64,000 bases of DNA from Pseudomonas proteolytica (GCF_007858275.1 NZ_VFEV01000003.1:186001-250000), one strand, 5' to 3'; shown: positions 26,048 through 36,589, counted from the first letter of the stretch. Numbers and translations: made by a program. Notes: generated by a model from the letters alone, not told the origin.

Positions 26048-27103
26048 ATGAGCGCCAGCCTCACTGCCACCTTGCGTCACGACTGGTCTTTGGCCGAAGT
26101 CAAAGCCCTGTTCGTCCAGCCGTTCAATGACCTGCTGTTCCAGGCGCAGACCGTGCACCGCGCGCATTTCGATGCCAATCGAGTGCAGGTTTCGACCTTG
26201 CTGTCGATCAAGACCGGTGCCTGCCCAGAAGATTGCAAATATTGTCCGCAGTCGGGCCACTACAACACCGGCCTGGAAAAAGAAAAGCTGATGGAAGTGC
26301 AGAAAGTCCTCGAAGAGGCGGCACGTGCCAAGGCCATCGGTTCGACCCGCTTCTGCATGGGCGCCGCCTGGAAGCACCCATCGGCCAAAGACATGCCCTA
26401 TGTGTTGCAGATGGTCAAAGGCGTCAAGGCCATGGGCCTGGAAACCTGCATGACCCTGGGGCGTCTGGACCAGGACCAAACCGAGGCCCTGGCCCAGGCC
26501 GGCCTGGACTACTACAACCACAACCTGGATACGTCGCCGGAGTTCTACGGCTCGATCATCACCACTCGCACCTACAGCGAACGCCTGCAAACCCTGGCGT
26601 ATGTACGTGATTCGGGGATGAAGATCTGCTCGGGCGGTATCCTCGGCATGGGCGAATCCCTCGACGACCGCGCCAACCTGCTGATCCAGCTGGCCAACCT
26701 GCCGGAGCATCCGGAATCGGTGCCGATCAACATGCTGGTGAAGGTGGCCGGTACGCCCCTGGAGAATGCCGAGGATATCGACCCGTTCGACTTTATCCGC
26801 ATGCTCGCCGTGGCGCGCATCCTGATGCCGCAATCCCATGTGCGGCTGTCCGCCGGCCGTGAAGCGATGAACGAGCAGATGCAGGCTTTGGCGTTCTTTG
26901 CCGGTGCCAACTCGATTTTCTACGGCGACAAGTTGCTGACCACCGCCAACCCGCAGGCCGACAAGGACATGCAGTTGTTCTCACGGCTGGGCATCCTGCC
27001 GGAAGCTCGTGAAGAGCACGCCGATGAAGTGCACCAGGCGGCGATTGAGCAGGCGTTGGTCGAGCAGAAAAGCAGCGAGCAGTTCTACAACGCTGTCGTC
27101 TGA
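26048..27103 (+). CDS. bioB: Biotin synthase
   Basis: Radical SAM enzyme that inserts sulfur into dethiobiotin, the last step of biotin synthesis. It has 351 residues, normal length. The radical cluster motif is [13 protein letters not shown] (about 58-70), C-x3-C-x2-C. The second iron-sulfur cluster ligands lie in [17 protein letters not shown] and [13 protein letters not shown], followed by the conserved Arg in [17 protein letters not shown]. It is the first gene of the bio cluster, with a REPIN between it and bioF. Confidence 0.97.
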   Translation: MSASLTATLRHDWSLAEVKALFVQPFNDLLFQAQTVHRAHFDANRVQVSTLLSIKTGACPEDCKYCPQSGHYNTGLEKEKLMEVQKVLEEAARAKAIGSTRFCMGAAWKHPSAKDMPYVLQMVKGVKAMGLETCMTLGRLDQDQTEALAQAGLDYYNHNLDTSPEFYGSIITTRTYSERLQTLAYVRDSGMKICSGGILGMGESLDDRANLLIQLANLPEHPESVPINMLVKVAGTPLENAEDIDPFDFIRMLAVARILMPQSHVRLSAGREAMNEQMQALAFFAGANSIFYGDKLLTTANPQADKDMQLFSRLGILPEAREEHADEVHQAAIEQALVEQKSSEQFYNAVV

Positions 27104-27117
27104 TTGAAATGCCATCC

Positions 27118-27213
27118 AAATGTGGGAGCGGGCTTGCCCGCGATCAGGGAGGGTCAGTCAAGACATTAGCTGACTGACACACCGTAATCGCGGGCAAGCC
27201 CGCTCCCACATTT
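27118..27213. repeat. REPIN within the bio cluster
   Basis: AAATGTGGGAGCGGGCTTGC and its reverse complement make nearly perfect arms of about 30 bp, with a TCAGTCAAG...GCTGACTGA inner repeat. It lies between bioB and bioF and may lower readthrough or stabilise the bioB message. Confidence 0.9.
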
Positions 27214-27248
27214 TTGATCGAGTTCAATCCCTTGAATATGAGGCCAGC

Positions 27249-28427
27249 ATGTCTTTTGATCTCGCCGCGCGCCTCGCTGCCCGCCGTACAGAACACCTCT
27301 ATCGCCAGCGCCCGCTGCTGCAAAGTCCCCAGGGCCCGCAGGTGGTGGTGGACGGCCAGCCGTTGTTGGCCTTTTGCAATAACGACTACCTGGGCCTGGC
27401 CAATCACCCGCAAGTGATTGAAGCCTGGCAGGCCGGTGCTGCCCGTTGGGGCGTGGGCGGAGGGGCCTCGCACTTGGTCGTCGGCCACAGCACGCCACAC
27501 CATGAGTTGGAAGAGGCGCTGGCCGAGTTCACCGGGCGCCCGCGTGCGCTGTTGTTCACCACCGGTTATATGGCCAACCTCGGTACCGTCACCGCCTTGG
27601 TGGGGCAGGGCGATACGGTACTCGAAGACCGGCTCAACCACGCGTCCCTGCTGGATGCAGGCTTACTGTCCGGCGCGCGGTTCAATCGCTATCTGCATAA
27701 CGATGCGGTCAGCCTGGCCAAGCGCCTGGAAAGAGCCTGCGGCAATACCCTGGTAGTCACTGACGGCGTGTTCAGCATGGACGGCGACCTTGCGGACCTA
27801 CCGGCCCTGGCCCGCGAAACCCGGGCCAAGGGCGCCTGGCTGATGGTGGATGATGCCCATGGCTTCGGGCCGTTGGGCGCCACGGGCGGCGGGATCGTCG
27901 AGCATTTTGGCCTGAGCCAGGAGGATGTGCCGGTGTTGGTCGGCACCCTGGGCAAAGCCTTCGGGACCGCCGGGGCGTTCGTTGCTGGCAGCGAGGAGTT
28001 GATCGAAAGCCTGATCCAATTCGCCCGCCCGTATATCTACACCACCAGCCAACCGCCGGCGCTGGCCTGCGCCACCCTCAAAAGCCTGGAACTGCTGCGC
28101 AGCGAGCACTGGCGGCGTGAGCATTTGCACTCGCTGATCCGCCAGTTCCGCCAGGGTGCCGAGCAGATCGGCCTGGTGTTGATGGACAGCTTTACCCCGA
28201 TCCAGCCAATCATGATTGGCGACAGTGCGCGCGCGGTGCGCCTGTCGCAGATGCTGCGCGAGCGCGGCATCATGGTCACGGCCATCCGCCCGCCTACCGT
28301 GCCGGCCGGCAGTGCCCGTTTGCGTGTGACCTTGACGGCCGCCCACACTGAGGCGCAGGTGCGACTATTGTTAGACGCATTGGAAGAGTGTTTCCGCTTG
28401 TCAGACCCGGAGTCCGACCATGCGTGA
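27249..28427 (+). CDS. bioF: 8-amino-7-oxononanoate synthase
   Basis: PLP enzyme joining pimeloyl thioester and alanine to give 8-amino-7-oxononanoate. The 392 residues have normal length. The cofactor-binding signatures are [15 protein letters not shown] (Asp contacts the pyridine ring, His) and the Schiff-base lysine in [14 protein letters not shown] (about 230-243). The N-terminal [14 protein letters not shown] is typical of the alpha-oxoamine synthases. Its last 8 bases overlap bioH, so translation is coupled. An ATGAGG sequence upstream gives the ribosome site for the ATG at 27249. Confidence 0.96.
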   Translation: MSFDLAARLAARRTEHLYRQRPLLQSPQGPQVVVDGQPLLAFCNNDYLGLANHPQVIEAWQAGAARWGVGGGASHLVVGHSTPHHELEEALAEFTGRPRALLFTTGYMANLGTVTALVGQGDTVLEDRLNHASLLDAGLLSGARFNRYLHNDAVSLAKRLERACGNTLVVTDGVFSMDGDLADLPALARETRAKGAWLMVDDAHGFGPLGATGGGIVEHFGLSQEDVPVLVGTLGKAFGTAGAFVAGSEELIESLIQFARPYIYTTSQPPALACATLKSLELLRSEHWRREHLHSLIRQFRQGAEQIGLVLMDSFTPIQPIMIGDSARAVRLSQMLRERGIMVTAIRPPTVPAGSARLRVTLTAAHTEAQVRLLLDALEECFRLSDPESDHA

Positions 28428-29151
28428 TCGACTGATACTGCTCCCCGGCTGGGGGCTGGGTGTGTCGCCACTGGAGCCCTTGGCCGCCGCCTTGCGTGGT
28501 CTGGATGAGCGCTTGCGGGTGGATATCGAACCGTTGCCGGTGCTCACCAGCAGCGACCCTGATGAATGGCTCGACGAGCTCGATGCCACGTTGCCAGACA
28601 ACGCCTGGCTGGGCGGTTGGTCCCTGGGCGGAATGCTCGCATCCGAGTTGGCGGCACGGCGCGGCGATCGCTGCTGCGGCTTGCTGACCTTGGCCAGTAA
28701 CCCCTGTTTTGTGGCGCACGAGGGCTGGCCCAGCGCAATGCCGGCCGAGACGTTCGACGCGTTCCTGGCGGGTTGCCACGCCGATTCGCAAGTCACCCTC
28801 AAGCGCTTTGGCCTGTTGTGCGCCAAGGGGACGCAAGACCCACGGGGCATCGCGCGCTTGCTGGTCAGCAGCGCGCCGGCTACGGCGTCCAGTGCGCTGA
28901 TGAGCGGCCTGGAGCTGCTTGCACAACTGGACACCCGCGAGGCCCTGCAGGCCTTTCGTGGCCCGCAGTTGCACGTGTTCGCCGGCCTGGATGAGTTGGT
29001 GCCCTGCGAGGCCGGCACTGAGCTGCTGAAGTTATTGCCTGATGTTGAGGTCGGTCTGATTGAGCAGGCCGGACACGCTTTCCTACTGGACAACCCCCAT
29101 GGAGTGGCGGCGGCGATCCAGGCTTTTTTGCATGAGTGCGGCGATGACTGA
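28420..29151 (+). CDS. bioH: Pimeloyl-ACP methyl ester esterase
   Basis: Alpha/beta hydrolase of 243 residues that removes the methyl group from pimeloyl-ACP methyl ester, ending the fatty-acid stage of biotin synthesis. The nucleophile Ser lies in [10 protein letters not shown] (about 67-76). The Asp of the triad is in FAGLDELVP and the His in [13 protein letters not shown]. The oxyanion region is LLPGWGLG near the N terminus. It overlaps bioF at its start and bioC at its end. Being next to BioC fits their paired roles. Confidence 0.94.
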   Translation: MRDRLILLPGWGLGVSPLEPLAAALRGLDERLRVDIEPLPVLTSSDPDEWLDELDATLPDNAWLGGWSLGGMLASELAARRGDRCCGLLTLASNPCFVAHEGWPSAMPAETFDAFLAGCHADSQVTLKRFGLLCAKGTQDPRGIARLLVSSAPATASSALMSGLELLAQLDTREALQAFRGPQLHVFAGLDELVPCEAGTELLKLLPDVEVGLIEQAGHAFLLDNPHGVAAAIQAFLHECGDD

Positions 29152-29956
29152 TTTGTCCCATCCTCCACTGCCGGGTGCCTTGCCCGACAAACGCCAGGTG
29201 GCGGCGTCGTTTTCCAGGGCGGCGGCCAGTTATGACAGCGTTGCCGCGTTGCAGCGTGACGTGGGCAGCGAGTTGCTTGGGCGCTTGCCATCGGCGTTGA
29301 TGCCCCGGCGCTGGCTGGATCTGGGCTGCGGCACCGGATATTTCAGCCGCGCATTGAATAGCACGTTCCCGCAGGGCCAAGGCCTGGCGCTGGATATCGC
29401 CGAAGGGATGCTCAGCCACGCGCGGCCCTTGGGCGGTGCCGAGCACTTTATCGCCGGGGATGCCGAGCGTTTGCCGCTACAGGACGGTAGTTGCGGGCTG
29501 ATCTTCTCCAGCCTGGCGGTGCAGTGGTGTGCTGACTTCCCGGCGGTACTCAGTGAGGCGCGACGGGTGTTGCAGCCCGGTGGCGTGCTGGCGTTTGCCA
29601 GCCTGTGCGTCGGCACCCTGGATGAGTTGCGCGACAGTTGGCGGGCGGCGGACGCAATGGTTCACGTCAACCGGTTCCGCCCGTTCAGCACGTACCAACA
29701 GCAGTGCGCGGCCAGTGGCTTGCGCGTGGTGAGCCTGGAGCAGCGCCCCCACGTGTTGCATTACCCGGATGTACGCAGCCTGACCCACGAATTGAAAGCT
29801 TTGGGGGCCCACAATCTCAACCCGGGGCGCCCTGGCGGCTTGACGGGCCGGGCGCGGATTGTTGCCTTGGTGCAGGCCTACGAGCAGTTGCGCCAGGCCC
29901 AGGGCCTGCCAGCCACCTATCAAGTCGTGTATGCCGTACTGGAGAAGCCCTTATGA
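29144..29956 (+). CDS. bioC: Malonyl-ACP O-methyltransferase
   Basis: SAM-dependent methyltransferase, 270 residues, that masks malonyl-ACP so fatty acid synthesis can build the pimelate chain. SAM motif I is [15 protein letters not shown] (about 54-68), and [25 protein letters not shown] covers the next motifs. The family start [24 protein letters not shown] is present. ATG at 29144 overlaps the bioH stop by 8 bases; an ATG four codons upstream (29132) is also possible. Confidence 0.94.
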   Translation: MTDLSHPPLPGALPDKRQVAASFSRAAASYDSVAALQRDVGSELLGRLPSALMPRRWLDLGCGTGYFSRALNSTFPQGQGLALDIAEGMLSHARPLGGAEHFIAGDAERLPLQDGSCGLIFSSLAVQWCADFPAVLSEARRVLQPGGVLAFASLCVGTLDELRDSWRAADAMVHVNRFRPFSTYQQQCAASGLRVVSLEQRPHVLHYPDVRSLTHELKALGAHNLNPGRPGGLTGRARIVALVQAYEQLRQAQGLPATYQVVYAVLEKPL

Positions 29957-30633
29957 GCGCTGCCTATTTCGTCACGGGCACCGACACCGATGTCGGCAAG
30001 ACCACCGTCGCCGCAGGCCTGTTGCATGCGGCCCGACAGGCCGGCAAGAGCACCGCTGCCGGCAAGCCGGTGGCCTCGGGCTGCGAAGTGACCACACGGG
30101 GCTTGCGCAACGCCGATGCTCTGGCCTTGCTGGCGGAGTGTTCGTTGCCGCTGGCCTATGCCGAAGTCAATCCACTGGCCTTTGAACCCGCCATCGCGCC
30201 GCACCTGGCGGCCCGTGAAGCGGGTGTGGCGCTGACCGTGCAAGCCCTGCTCAAGCCGATGCAGCACATCCTCGACAAACACGCGGACTTCACGCTGATT
30301 GAAGGTGCCGGTGGCTGGCGCGTGCCGCTGGCTGATCAGGACAACCTGTCGGATTTGGCCAAGGCCTTGCAGTTACCGGTGATCCTGGTGGTGGGCGTGC
30401 GCCTGGGGTGTATCAATCATGCGCTGCTGAGCGCCGAAGCCATCGCCCGGGACGGTTTGCCGCTGGCGGGATGGGTGGCCAATATCATCGATCCGAAGAC
30501 CTCCCGTCTGGAAGAAAACCTCGCCACCTTGGCCGAACGCCTGCCGGCGCCGTGCCTGGGCCGGGTACCACGGCTCAAGCAACCCACGGCCGAAGCGGTG
30601 GCCGAGTACCTGCAACTGGACTTGCTTGATTAG
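29953..30633 (+). CDS. bioD: Dethiobiotin synthetase
   Basis: ATP-dependent carboxylase of 226 residues forming the ureido ring of dethiobiotin. The P-loop is [19 protein letters not shown] (about 6-24). Other conserved parts are [10 protein letters not shown], the metal-binding [11 protein letters not shown] (about 116-126) and [14 protein letters not shown]. Its ATG overlaps the bioC stop (ATGA). It ends the five-gene bio set; bioA is not in this window. Confidence 0.96.
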   Translation: MSAAYFVTGTDTDVGKTTVAAGLLHAARQAGKSTAAGKPVASGCEVTTRGLRNADALALLAECSLPLAYAEVNPLAFEPAIAPHLAAREAGVALTVQALLKPMQHILDKHADFTLIEGAGGWRVPLADQDNLSDLAKALQLPVILVVGVRLGCINHALLSAEAIARDGLPLAGWVANIIDPKTSRLEENLATLAERLPAPCLGRVPRLKQPTAEAVAEYLQLDLLD

Positions 30634-30740
30634 TTTTTCCTAGGGATAAGGCATTATGCCATTAGTGTTATTGACGGGCCTTTTGCCAGATTGTCTGCTT
30701 CAATAAGGATTCACGATTTATTGCAAGGCAGGTTTACGCC

Positions 30741-31022
30741 ATGGAAATCTCTGGAAGCAGTGCGTTTTATTCAGGCCTGAGCACTATTCAGGCCGGGCAA
30801 AACCGCGTCGACCAGGCCGCCGGCAAAATCGCCAGTGCTGCCACCAGCCAGCCTTCGGATGCGCAGAATGACCGCTTGCAGGCGGTCAATCGCGGCCAGC
30901 CGACCAGCTCCGCGAGCAACATGGTGGAACTGGCTGAAGGCAAGCTCCAGGTTGAGCTGGGCGCGAAAGTCGCCAAGGCTTCCGACGAAATGCTCGGCAC
31001 GTTGATCGATACCTACGCCTGA
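30741..31022 (+). CDS. Small protein resembling the end domains of flagellar rod/hook proteins
   Basis: A 93-residue helical protein without signal or membrane segment. The N terminus (FYSGLSTIQAGQNRVDQAAGKIA) and the C terminus (MVELAEGKLQVELGAKVAKASDEMLGTLIDTYA) look like the paired terminal helices that hold flagellar rod and hook proteins together, but the middle is a short Ser/Gln-rich linker. No flagellar gene is nearby. It has its own gap before it, so it is likely a single-gene unit. The likeness is my own reading of helix patterns, and function is unknown. Confidence 0.72.
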   Translation: MEISGSSAFYSGLSTIQAGQNRVDQAAGKIASAATSQPSDAQNDRLQAVNRGQPTSSASNMVELAEGKLQVELGAKVAKASDEMLGTLIDTYA

Positions 31023-31037
31023 TCCAGCGGGATCATT

Positions 31038-31170
31038 GTGGCGAGGGGGCTAGTCCCCCGTTGGGCTGCGCAGCAGCCCCAGAATCTGCCACCTCGGTGT
31101 ATCTGATAAGTCTCGGTGTGTCTTATTGGGGCTGCTTTGCAGCCCAACGGGGGACAAGCCCCCTCGCCAC
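31038..31170. repeat. Long palindromic repeat, GTGGCGAGGGGGCT class
   Basis: Arms begin GTGGCGAGGGGGCTAGTCCC and run for about 42 bp, meeting their complement at 31129-31170, with a loop containing CTCGGTGTATCTGATAAGTC. Same architecture as the hairpin at 7757-7889 and the hairpin inside the MITE, but a different sequence subclass. Confidence 0.88.
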
Positions 31171-31304
31171 GACAAGCCTCTAGCCACCCCGATTTCTTCA
31201 ACATACCTATCTTCCAATCTTTGACCGGTCATGCGGCATCACGCTGCAGGCCTTGTTGCGCCTGGCGTTGACCTGTGTCATGACAAACGGCATCTGCGGG
31301 GCGC

Positions 31305-31349
31305 TTGACAAGGATTGGGCGTAAACGTATGTTTCAAACAACTGTTTGA
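31305..31349 (+). promoter_or_regulatory. Promoter with PsrA-type operator before the first acyl-CoA dehydrogenase
   Basis: TTGACA (31305-31310), 17 bases, TATGTT (31328-31333), directly followed by the palindrome TCAAAC-AACT-GTTTGA (31334-31349), which meets the PsrA rule G/CAAAC-N2-4-GTTTG/C exactly. The box covers the expected transcript start, so PsrA would repress until long-chain fatty acid is bound. Confidence 0.72.
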
Positions 31350-31409
31350 CCGCTACAACAAATCCACGCGGTTGTTCATTCCAGGATTCATCAGCAGAGG
31401 TTTATCGCT

Positions 31410-33215
31410 ATGCCTGACTACAAGGCCCCCTTGCGTGATATTCGCTTCGTTCGTGACGAACTGCTCGGCTACGAAGCGCACTATCAGAGCCTGCCGGCTT
31501 GCCAGGACGCTACCCCAGACATGGTTGACGCCATTCTCGAAGAAGGCGCCAAGTTTTGTGAGCAAGTGCTGGCCCCGTTGAACCGCGTCGGTGACATCGA
31601 AGGGTGCACCTGGAGCGAGTCAGGCGTAAAAACCCCTACTGGTTTCAAAGAAGCCTACAAACAATTCGTCGAAGGTGGCTGGCCAAGCCTGGCCCACGAC
31701 GTGGCGCACGGCGGCCAAGGCCTGCCGGAATCCCTGGGCCTGGCCGTCAGCGAGATGGTCGGTGAGGCCAACTGGTCGTGGGGCATGTACCCAGGCCTGT
31801 CCCATGGTGCGATGAACACCATTTCCGAGCACGGTACCCCCGAGCAGCAAGATGCCTACCTGACCAAACTGGTCTCGGGCGAGTGGACCGGCACCATGTG
31901 CCTGACCGAGCCGCACTGCGGCACCGACCTGGGCATGCTGCGCACCAAGGCCGAACCTCAGGCCGACGGTTCCTACAAAGTCTCCGGGACCAAGATCTTC
32001 ATCTCGGCCGGTGAACACGACATGGCCGACAACATCGTCCACATCGTACTGGCCCGCCTGCCGGATGCTCCGGCTGGCACCAAAGGCATTTCGCTGTTTA
32101 TCGTGCCTAAGTTCCTGCCCAACGCCGATGGTTCGGTGGGTGAGCGCAACGCGGTGTCCTGTGGCTCCCTGGAACACAAGATGGGTATCCACGGCAACGC
32201 CACCTGCGTGATGAACTTCGACGCGGCCACCGGTTACCTGATCGGCCCGGCGAACAAAGGCCTGAACTGCATGTTCACCTTTATGAACACCGCTCGCCTG
32301 GGTACCGCGCTGCAAGGCCTGTCCCATGCCGAGATCGGTTTCCAGGGGGGCTTGAAATATGCGCGTGACCGCCTGCAAATGCGTTCCCTGACTGGCCCGA
32401 AAGCACCGGACAAGGCCGCTGACCCGATCATCGTCCACCCGGACGTGCGTCGCATGCTGCTGACCATGAAAGCCTTCGCTGAAGGCAACCGTGCGATGGT
32501 GTACTTCACCGCCAAGCAAGTGGATATCGTCAAGTACGGTACCGACGACGAAGCCAAGAAACAGGCTGATGGCCTGCTGGCTTTCATGACCCCGATCGCC
32601 AAGGCGTTCATGACCGAAGTCGGGTTTGAATCTGCCAACCACGGCGTACAGATCTACGGCGGTCACGGCTTCATCGCCGAGTGGGGCATGGAGCAGAACG
32701 TTCGCGACAGCCGCATCTCGATGCTGTACGAAGGCACCACCGGCATCCAGGCGCTGGACCTGCTCGGCCGTAAAGTGCTGATGACCCAGGGCGAAGCGCT
32801 CAAGGGCTTCACCAAGATCGTGCACAAGTTCTGCCAGGCCAACGAAGGCAACGCAGCGGTCAGCGAGTTCGTCGCACCGTTGGCGGCACTGAACAAGGAA
32901 TGGGGCGAGTTGACCATGAAGGTCGGCATGGCTGCCATGAAGGACCGTGAAGAAGTCGGTGCCGCCTCCGTGGACTACCTGATGTACTCCGGTTATGCCT
33001 GCCTGGCTTACTTCTGGGCCGACATGGCGCGCCTGGCTGCCGAAAAACTGGCTGCCGGCACCAGCGAAGAAGGCTTCTACACCGCCAAGCTGCAGACTGC
33101 GCGCTTCTACTTCCAGCGCATCCTGCCGCGTACCCGTACCCACGTAGCGACCATGCTGTCGGGTGCCAACAACCTGATGGACATGAAAGAAGAGAACTTC
33201 GACCTGGGCTACTAA
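31410..33215 (+). CDS. Acyl-CoA dehydrogenase (FadE-type), first of three paralogues
   Basis: FAD enzyme of 601 residues that introduces the first double bond in beta-oxidation. It has the N-terminal helix domain, the middle domain with [21 protein letters not shown] and [16 protein letters not shown], the C-terminal helix domain with [25 protein letters not shown], and the extra C-terminal domain of the 590-600-residue AidB/DmdC-like group ([17 protein letters not shown] marks it). The likely P. aeruginosa counterpart is PA0506, which is reported to be controlled by PsrA; the operator seen upstream agrees. A strong terminator follows. Confidence 0.9.
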   Translation: MPDYKAPLRDIRFVRDELLGYEAHYQSLPACQDATPDMVDAILEEGAKFCEQVLAPLNRVGDIEGCTWSESGVKTPTGFKEAYKQFVEGGWPSLAHDVAHGGQGLPESLGLAVSEMVGEANWSWGMYPGLSHGAMNTISEHGTPEQQDAYLTKLVSGEWTGTMCLTEPHCGTDLGMLRTKAEPQADGSYKVSGTKIFISAGEHDMADNIVHIVLARLPDAPAGTKGISLFIVPKFLPNADGSVGERNAVSCGSLEHKMGIHGNATCVMNFDAATGYLIGPANKGLNCMFTFMNTARLGTALQGLSHAEIGFQGGLKYARDRLQMRSLTGPKAPDKAADPIIVHPDVRRMLLTMKAFAEGNRAMVYFTAKQVDIVKYGTDDEAKKQADGLLAFMTPIAKAFMTEVGFESANHGVQIYGGHGFIAEWGMEQNVRDSRISMLYEGTTGIQALDLLGRKVLMTQGEALKGFTKIVHKFCQANEGNAAVSEFVAPLAALNKEWGELTMKVGMAAMKDREEVGAASVDYLMYSGYACLAYFWADMARLAAEKLAAGTSEEGFYTAKLQTARFYFQRILPRTRTHVATMLSGANNLMDMKEENFDLGY

Positions 33216-33237
33216 GCCCCGGCGGGTTCACTGCCAG

Positions 33238-33271
33238 GCCGCCGCTCTTTCGGGAGCGGCGGCTTTTTTAT
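33238..33271 (+). terminator. Intrinsic terminator
   Basis: GCCGCCGCTC, TTTCG, GGAGCGGCGGC and a run of T: a 9-10 bp GC stem ending the first acyl-CoA dehydrogenase transcript. Confidence 0.92.
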
Positions 33272-33336
33272 AGGCGGGTGAAAAAACCTGAGTGGCGCGC
33301 TCAGGGATTGCCCGTTGCTGCCGTTACAGTGATGGC

Positions 33337-33356
33337 AATGTGATACAGGTCACATT
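33337..33356. promoter_or_regulatory. Perfect CRP/Vfr-type site
   Basis: AATGTGA-TACAGG-TCACATT has perfect 7-bp arms and fits the CRP consensus TGTGA-N6-TCACA without mismatch. It lies 66-85 bases before the chosen TTG start of the diguanylate cyclase, a spacing suited to activation. Confidence 0.75.
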
Positions 33357-33421
33357 GAGTGTGCTTAACTGTCAGCAGTGAAGGCACTGTGCCATCTTTT
33401 TTGTGGGTCGGAGCTTTACCC

Positions 33422-34714
33422 TTGTCGCGCGCGTCTGCTGTACGTTTCAGTCATTTCCTACCATCGTTGCTGTTATTGCTGGCGGGGTTGTCGGCTGCTT
33501 ACGTCAAGGACCTCAACGTCTTCTTCACCTCGCTGTTCAACGTGCTGCCGACCCTGGTGTTGCTGCTGGGCGGTGCCTATTGCGCGGTGTACCGCCGCCA
33601 GCGCGAGCTGTTCCTGATGGTGACGGTGTACGTCGCTTACTTCCTCCTGGATACCCAGACCGATTTCTATCGCGACCATGGCCGCGTGCGCGAAGACGCT
33701 GCCGTGGTGTTTCATCTGGTATGCCTGCTGTTGCCGATGTTGTTCAGTATCTATGCCCTCTGGCAGGAGAAAACCCACCTGTTCCGCGACTTTGTCGCAC
33801 GTTGCGCGGTGCTGCTTGCCGTGGGCAGCGTAGCCCTTGGCCTGGAGCAGAGTTACCCGGGACCGTTGCTCAACTGGTTGGCGGAGATTCGCTGGCCGGC
33901 GTTGCATGGCGCGTGGATGAGCTTGGTCCAACTGTCGTACCCGATGTTCCTGCTGGGTTTTGTCGCCCTGGCAGCCCAGTACTGGCGCGAGCCGCGGCCG
34001 TTGCATGCGGCGCAGTTGGTGGGGTTGCTGGGGATGTTCTGGATGTTGCCGCAGACCTTTATTCTGCCGTTCACCCTGAACATCATGTGCAGCCAGGTGA
34101 TGTTGATGATCGCTGCAGGCGTGTCCCATGAGGCCTATCAAATGGCCTTTCGCGATGAGCTCACCGGCCTGCCGGGGCGTCGCGCCCTCAACGAGCGCAT
34201 GCAGCGCCTGGGGCGCAACTATGTACTGGCGATGAGCGACGTCGACCACTTCAAGCGCTTCAACGACACCCACGGTCACGACGTCGGCGACCAGGTGCTG
34301 CGGTTGGTCGCCAGCAAACTGTCGAAAGTCAGCGGCGGTGGTCGGGCCTACCGGTATGGCGGCGAAGAATTTGCCGTAGTGTTCGCCGGCAAGACCCTGG
34401 ATGAGTGCCTGCCGCACCTGGAAGCAATCCGCGAGGTCATTGCCAACTACCACATCAAGTTGCGCAACCAGGACAGTCGCCCCCAGGACGATCACCAGGG
34501 GCGTCAGCGCCGTTCGGGTGGCGGCGACTCCAGCGTGTCGGTGACCATCAGCATCGGCGTCGCCGAGCGCCAGATCGAGCAGCGCACCCCGGAAGAAGTG
34601 CTCAAGTCTGCTGACCAAGCGCTGTACAACGCCAAGGGTGCCGGGCGTAACTGTGTGGTGGCGGCCGGCCAGAACCGCCGTGGCGCGGTGCGCATGCAGG
34701 GCGCTGCCGGTTGA
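33422..34714 (+). CDS. Membrane-bound diguanylate cyclase
   Basis: Makes c-di-GMP from two GTP. It has 430 residues: about seven N-terminal membrane segments (FLPSLLLLLAGLSAAY, VLPTLVLLLGGAY and onward to about 245), then a GGDEF domain (about 252-415) with DELTGLPGRRAL, SDVDHFKRFNDTHGHDVGD and the active site RYGGEEF at about 310. The inhibitory RxxD site before GGEEF is replaced by SGGGRAY, so product inhibition is unlikely. A polar Gln/Arg-rich insertion lies in the last third. TTG at 33422 follows GGAG at a good distance; GTG at 33389 is the other option. A Vfr-type site lies upstream. Confidence 0.85.
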   Translation: MSRASAVRFSHFLPSLLLLLAGLSAAYVKDLNVFFTSLFNVLPTLVLLLGGAYCAVYRRQRELFLMVTVYVAYFLLDTQTDFYRDHGRVREDAAVVFHLVCLLLPMLFSIYALWQEKTHLFRDFVARCAVLLAVGSVALGLEQSYPGPLLNWLAEIRWPALHGAWMSLVQLSYPMFLLGFVALAAQYWREPRPLHAAQLVGLLGMFWMLPQTFILPFTLNIMCSQVMLMIAAGVSHEAYQMAFRDELTGLPGRRALNERMQRLGRNYVLAMSDVDHFKRFNDTHGHDVGDQVLRLVASKLSKVSGGGRAYRYGGEEFAVVFAGKTLDECLPHLEAIREVIANYHIKLRNQDSRPQDDHQGRQRRSGGGDSSVSVTISIGVAERQIEQRTPEEVLKSADQALYNAKGAGRNCVVAAGQNRRGAVRMQGAAG

Positions 34715-34804
34715 GTGATGGTGGTGTATTCAGCGCCTGTACAGTGATTGTCCGGGGGCACCTACGGCAGTAGGTTGCAGTCATCTGCCGCCGGAGACAT
34801 CACC

Positions 34805-36589
34805 ATGCCTGCCTATAAAGCTCCCCTGCGCGACATGCGCTTTCTGATTGATCACGTGTTTGATTTCCCTGCTCACTACGCGGCCCTGGGCGCCACCGAG
34901 GCCAGCCCGGACATGGTCAGCGCGATCCTCGAAGAAGGCGCCAGGTTCTGCGAAAACGTGCTGGCACCGTTGAATCGCCCGGGTGATGAAGAGGGCTGCC
35001 ATTTTGATAATGGCGTGGTGACCACACCCAAAGGCTTCAAGGAAGCCTTTGCGCAATACGTCGAAGGCGGCTGGCACGGCCTGGCGGCGGATCCGGCCTA
35101 CGGCGGCCAAGGCCTGCCGTCTTCCCTGGGGTTGGTGCTCAGCGAGATGATCGGCTCCAGCAACACTTCCTGGGGCATGTACCCCGGCCTGACCCACGGC
35201 GCCATGTCGGCGATCCACGCCCACGGCACTGCCGAGCAGAAAGACACCTACCTGACCAAACTCACCGCTGGCCAGTGGACGGGCACCATGTGCCTGACCG
35301 AAGCCCACTGCGGCACCGACCTTGGCATCATCAAGACCCGCGCCGTGCCCCAGGCCAACGGCAGCTATGCGGTAACCGGCAGCAAGATTTTCATCTCCGC
35401 CGGTGAACACGATATGAGCGAAAACATCATCCACCTGGTGCTGGCCAAGTTGCCGGACGCGCCGCCCGGCACCAAGGGCATTTCGCTGTTTATCGTGCCC
35501 AAGTTCCTCGCCGGTTCCGGCGCGCGCAATGGGGTCAGTTGCGGCTCCATCGAGCACAAGATGGGGATCAAGGCCTCGGCCACCTGCGTGCTGAACTTCG
35601 ATGGTGCCGAGGGCTATCTGATCGGCGAGGCCAACAAGGGCCTGAACTGCATGTTCACCATGATGAACCATGCGCGCCTGGGCACGGGCATGCAGGGGCT
35701 GTGCCTGGGTGAAGCGAGCTTCCAGGGCGCGATCCAGTACGCCAACGACCGTCTGCAGATGCGCGCCCTGACCGGCGCCAAGGCCCCCGATAAGCCGGCA
35801 GATCCGATCATCGTGCATCCCGATGTGCGGCGCATGCTGCTGACCATGAAAGCCTTCAATGAAGGCAACCGCGCCCTGACTTATTTCACCGCGCAACTGC
35901 TGGACACCGCACACCTGAGCGACGACCCGCAGCAGCGCCAGCAGGCCGAAGACCTGTTGGCGTTCCTCACGCCGATCTGCAAAGCCTTTATGACCGAAAC
36001 CGGGCTAGAGGTGACCAACCACGGCATGCAGGTGTTTGGCGGCCACGGTTTTATCCGCGAGTGGGGCATGGAACAGTTGGTGCGCGACTGCCGGATCGCG
36101 CCGATCTACGAAGGCACCAATGGGATCCAGGCCCTGGATTTGCTGGGGCGCAAGGTGTTGGGCAGCCAGGGCAAGTTGCTGCGCGGCTTTACCAAAATCG
36201 TGCATAAGTTTTGCGCGGCGAATGCCGAGCATCCACAACTCAAGGCCCAAGTCGCGCAGCTCAATGAGCTGAACCAACAATGGGGCGAGTTGACGACCAA
36301 AGTCGGCATGGCGGCGATGAAAAATCCCGATGAAGTCGGCGCGGCGGCCCTGGATTACTTGATGTACAGCGGTTACATCATCCATGCCTACCTGTGGCTG
36401 CGCATGGCGCTGGTGGCCCAGGCGCAGCTGGATGCAGGCCAAGGCGATGCGGACTACGCCCGTGGCAAGTTGGCGACTTGCGAGTTTTACTTCAAGCGTC
36501 TGTTGCCGCGCACCAGTGCACATCGGGCGGCGGTGGAGGCGGGCAGTGATTGCTTGATGAGCCTGCCTGCCGAGCTGTTCGCCTTGTAG
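34805..36589 (+). CDS. Acyl-CoA dehydrogenase, second paralogue
   Basis: A 594-residue FAD enzyme of the same subfamily as its neighbours. It shares PAYKAPLRDMRF at the start, [60 protein letters not shown] and [20 protein letters not shown]. It is closer to the first paralogue than to the third by eye (EGARFCENVLAPLNRPGDEEGC). The start follows CCGGAGAC; a longer frame upstream is not needed. It may be co-transcribed with the cyclase gene, since only a 90-base gap without terminator separates them. Chain-length preference cannot be read from the sequence. Confidence 0.9.
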   Translation: MPAYKAPLRDMRFLIDHVFDFPAHYAALGATEASPDMVSAILEEGARFCENVLAPLNRPGDEEGCHFDNGVVTTPKGFKEAFAQYVEGGWHGLAADPAYGGQGLPSSLGLVLSEMIGSSNTSWGMYPGLTHGAMSAIHAHGTAEQKDTYLTKLTAGQWTGTMCLTEAHCGTDLGIIKTRAVPQANGSYAVTGSKIFISAGEHDMSENIIHLVLAKLPDAPPGTKGISLFIVPKFLAGSGARNGVSCGSIEHKMGIKASATCVLNFDGAEGYLIGEANKGLNCMFTMMNHARLGTGMQGLCLGEASFQGAIQYANDRLQMRALTGAKAPDKPADPIIVHPDVRRMLLTMKAFNEGNRALTYFTAQLLDTAHLSDDPQQRQQAEDLLAFLTPICKAFMTETGLEVTNHGMQVFGGHGFIREWGMEQLVRDCRIAPIYEGTNGIQALDLLGRKVLGSQGKLLRGFTKIVHKFCAANAEHPQLKAQVAQLNELNQQWGELTTKVGMAAMKNPDEVGAAALDYLMYSGYIIHAYLWLRMALVAQAQLDAGQGDADYARGKLATCEFYFKRLLPRTSAHRAAVEAGSDCLMSLPAELFAL

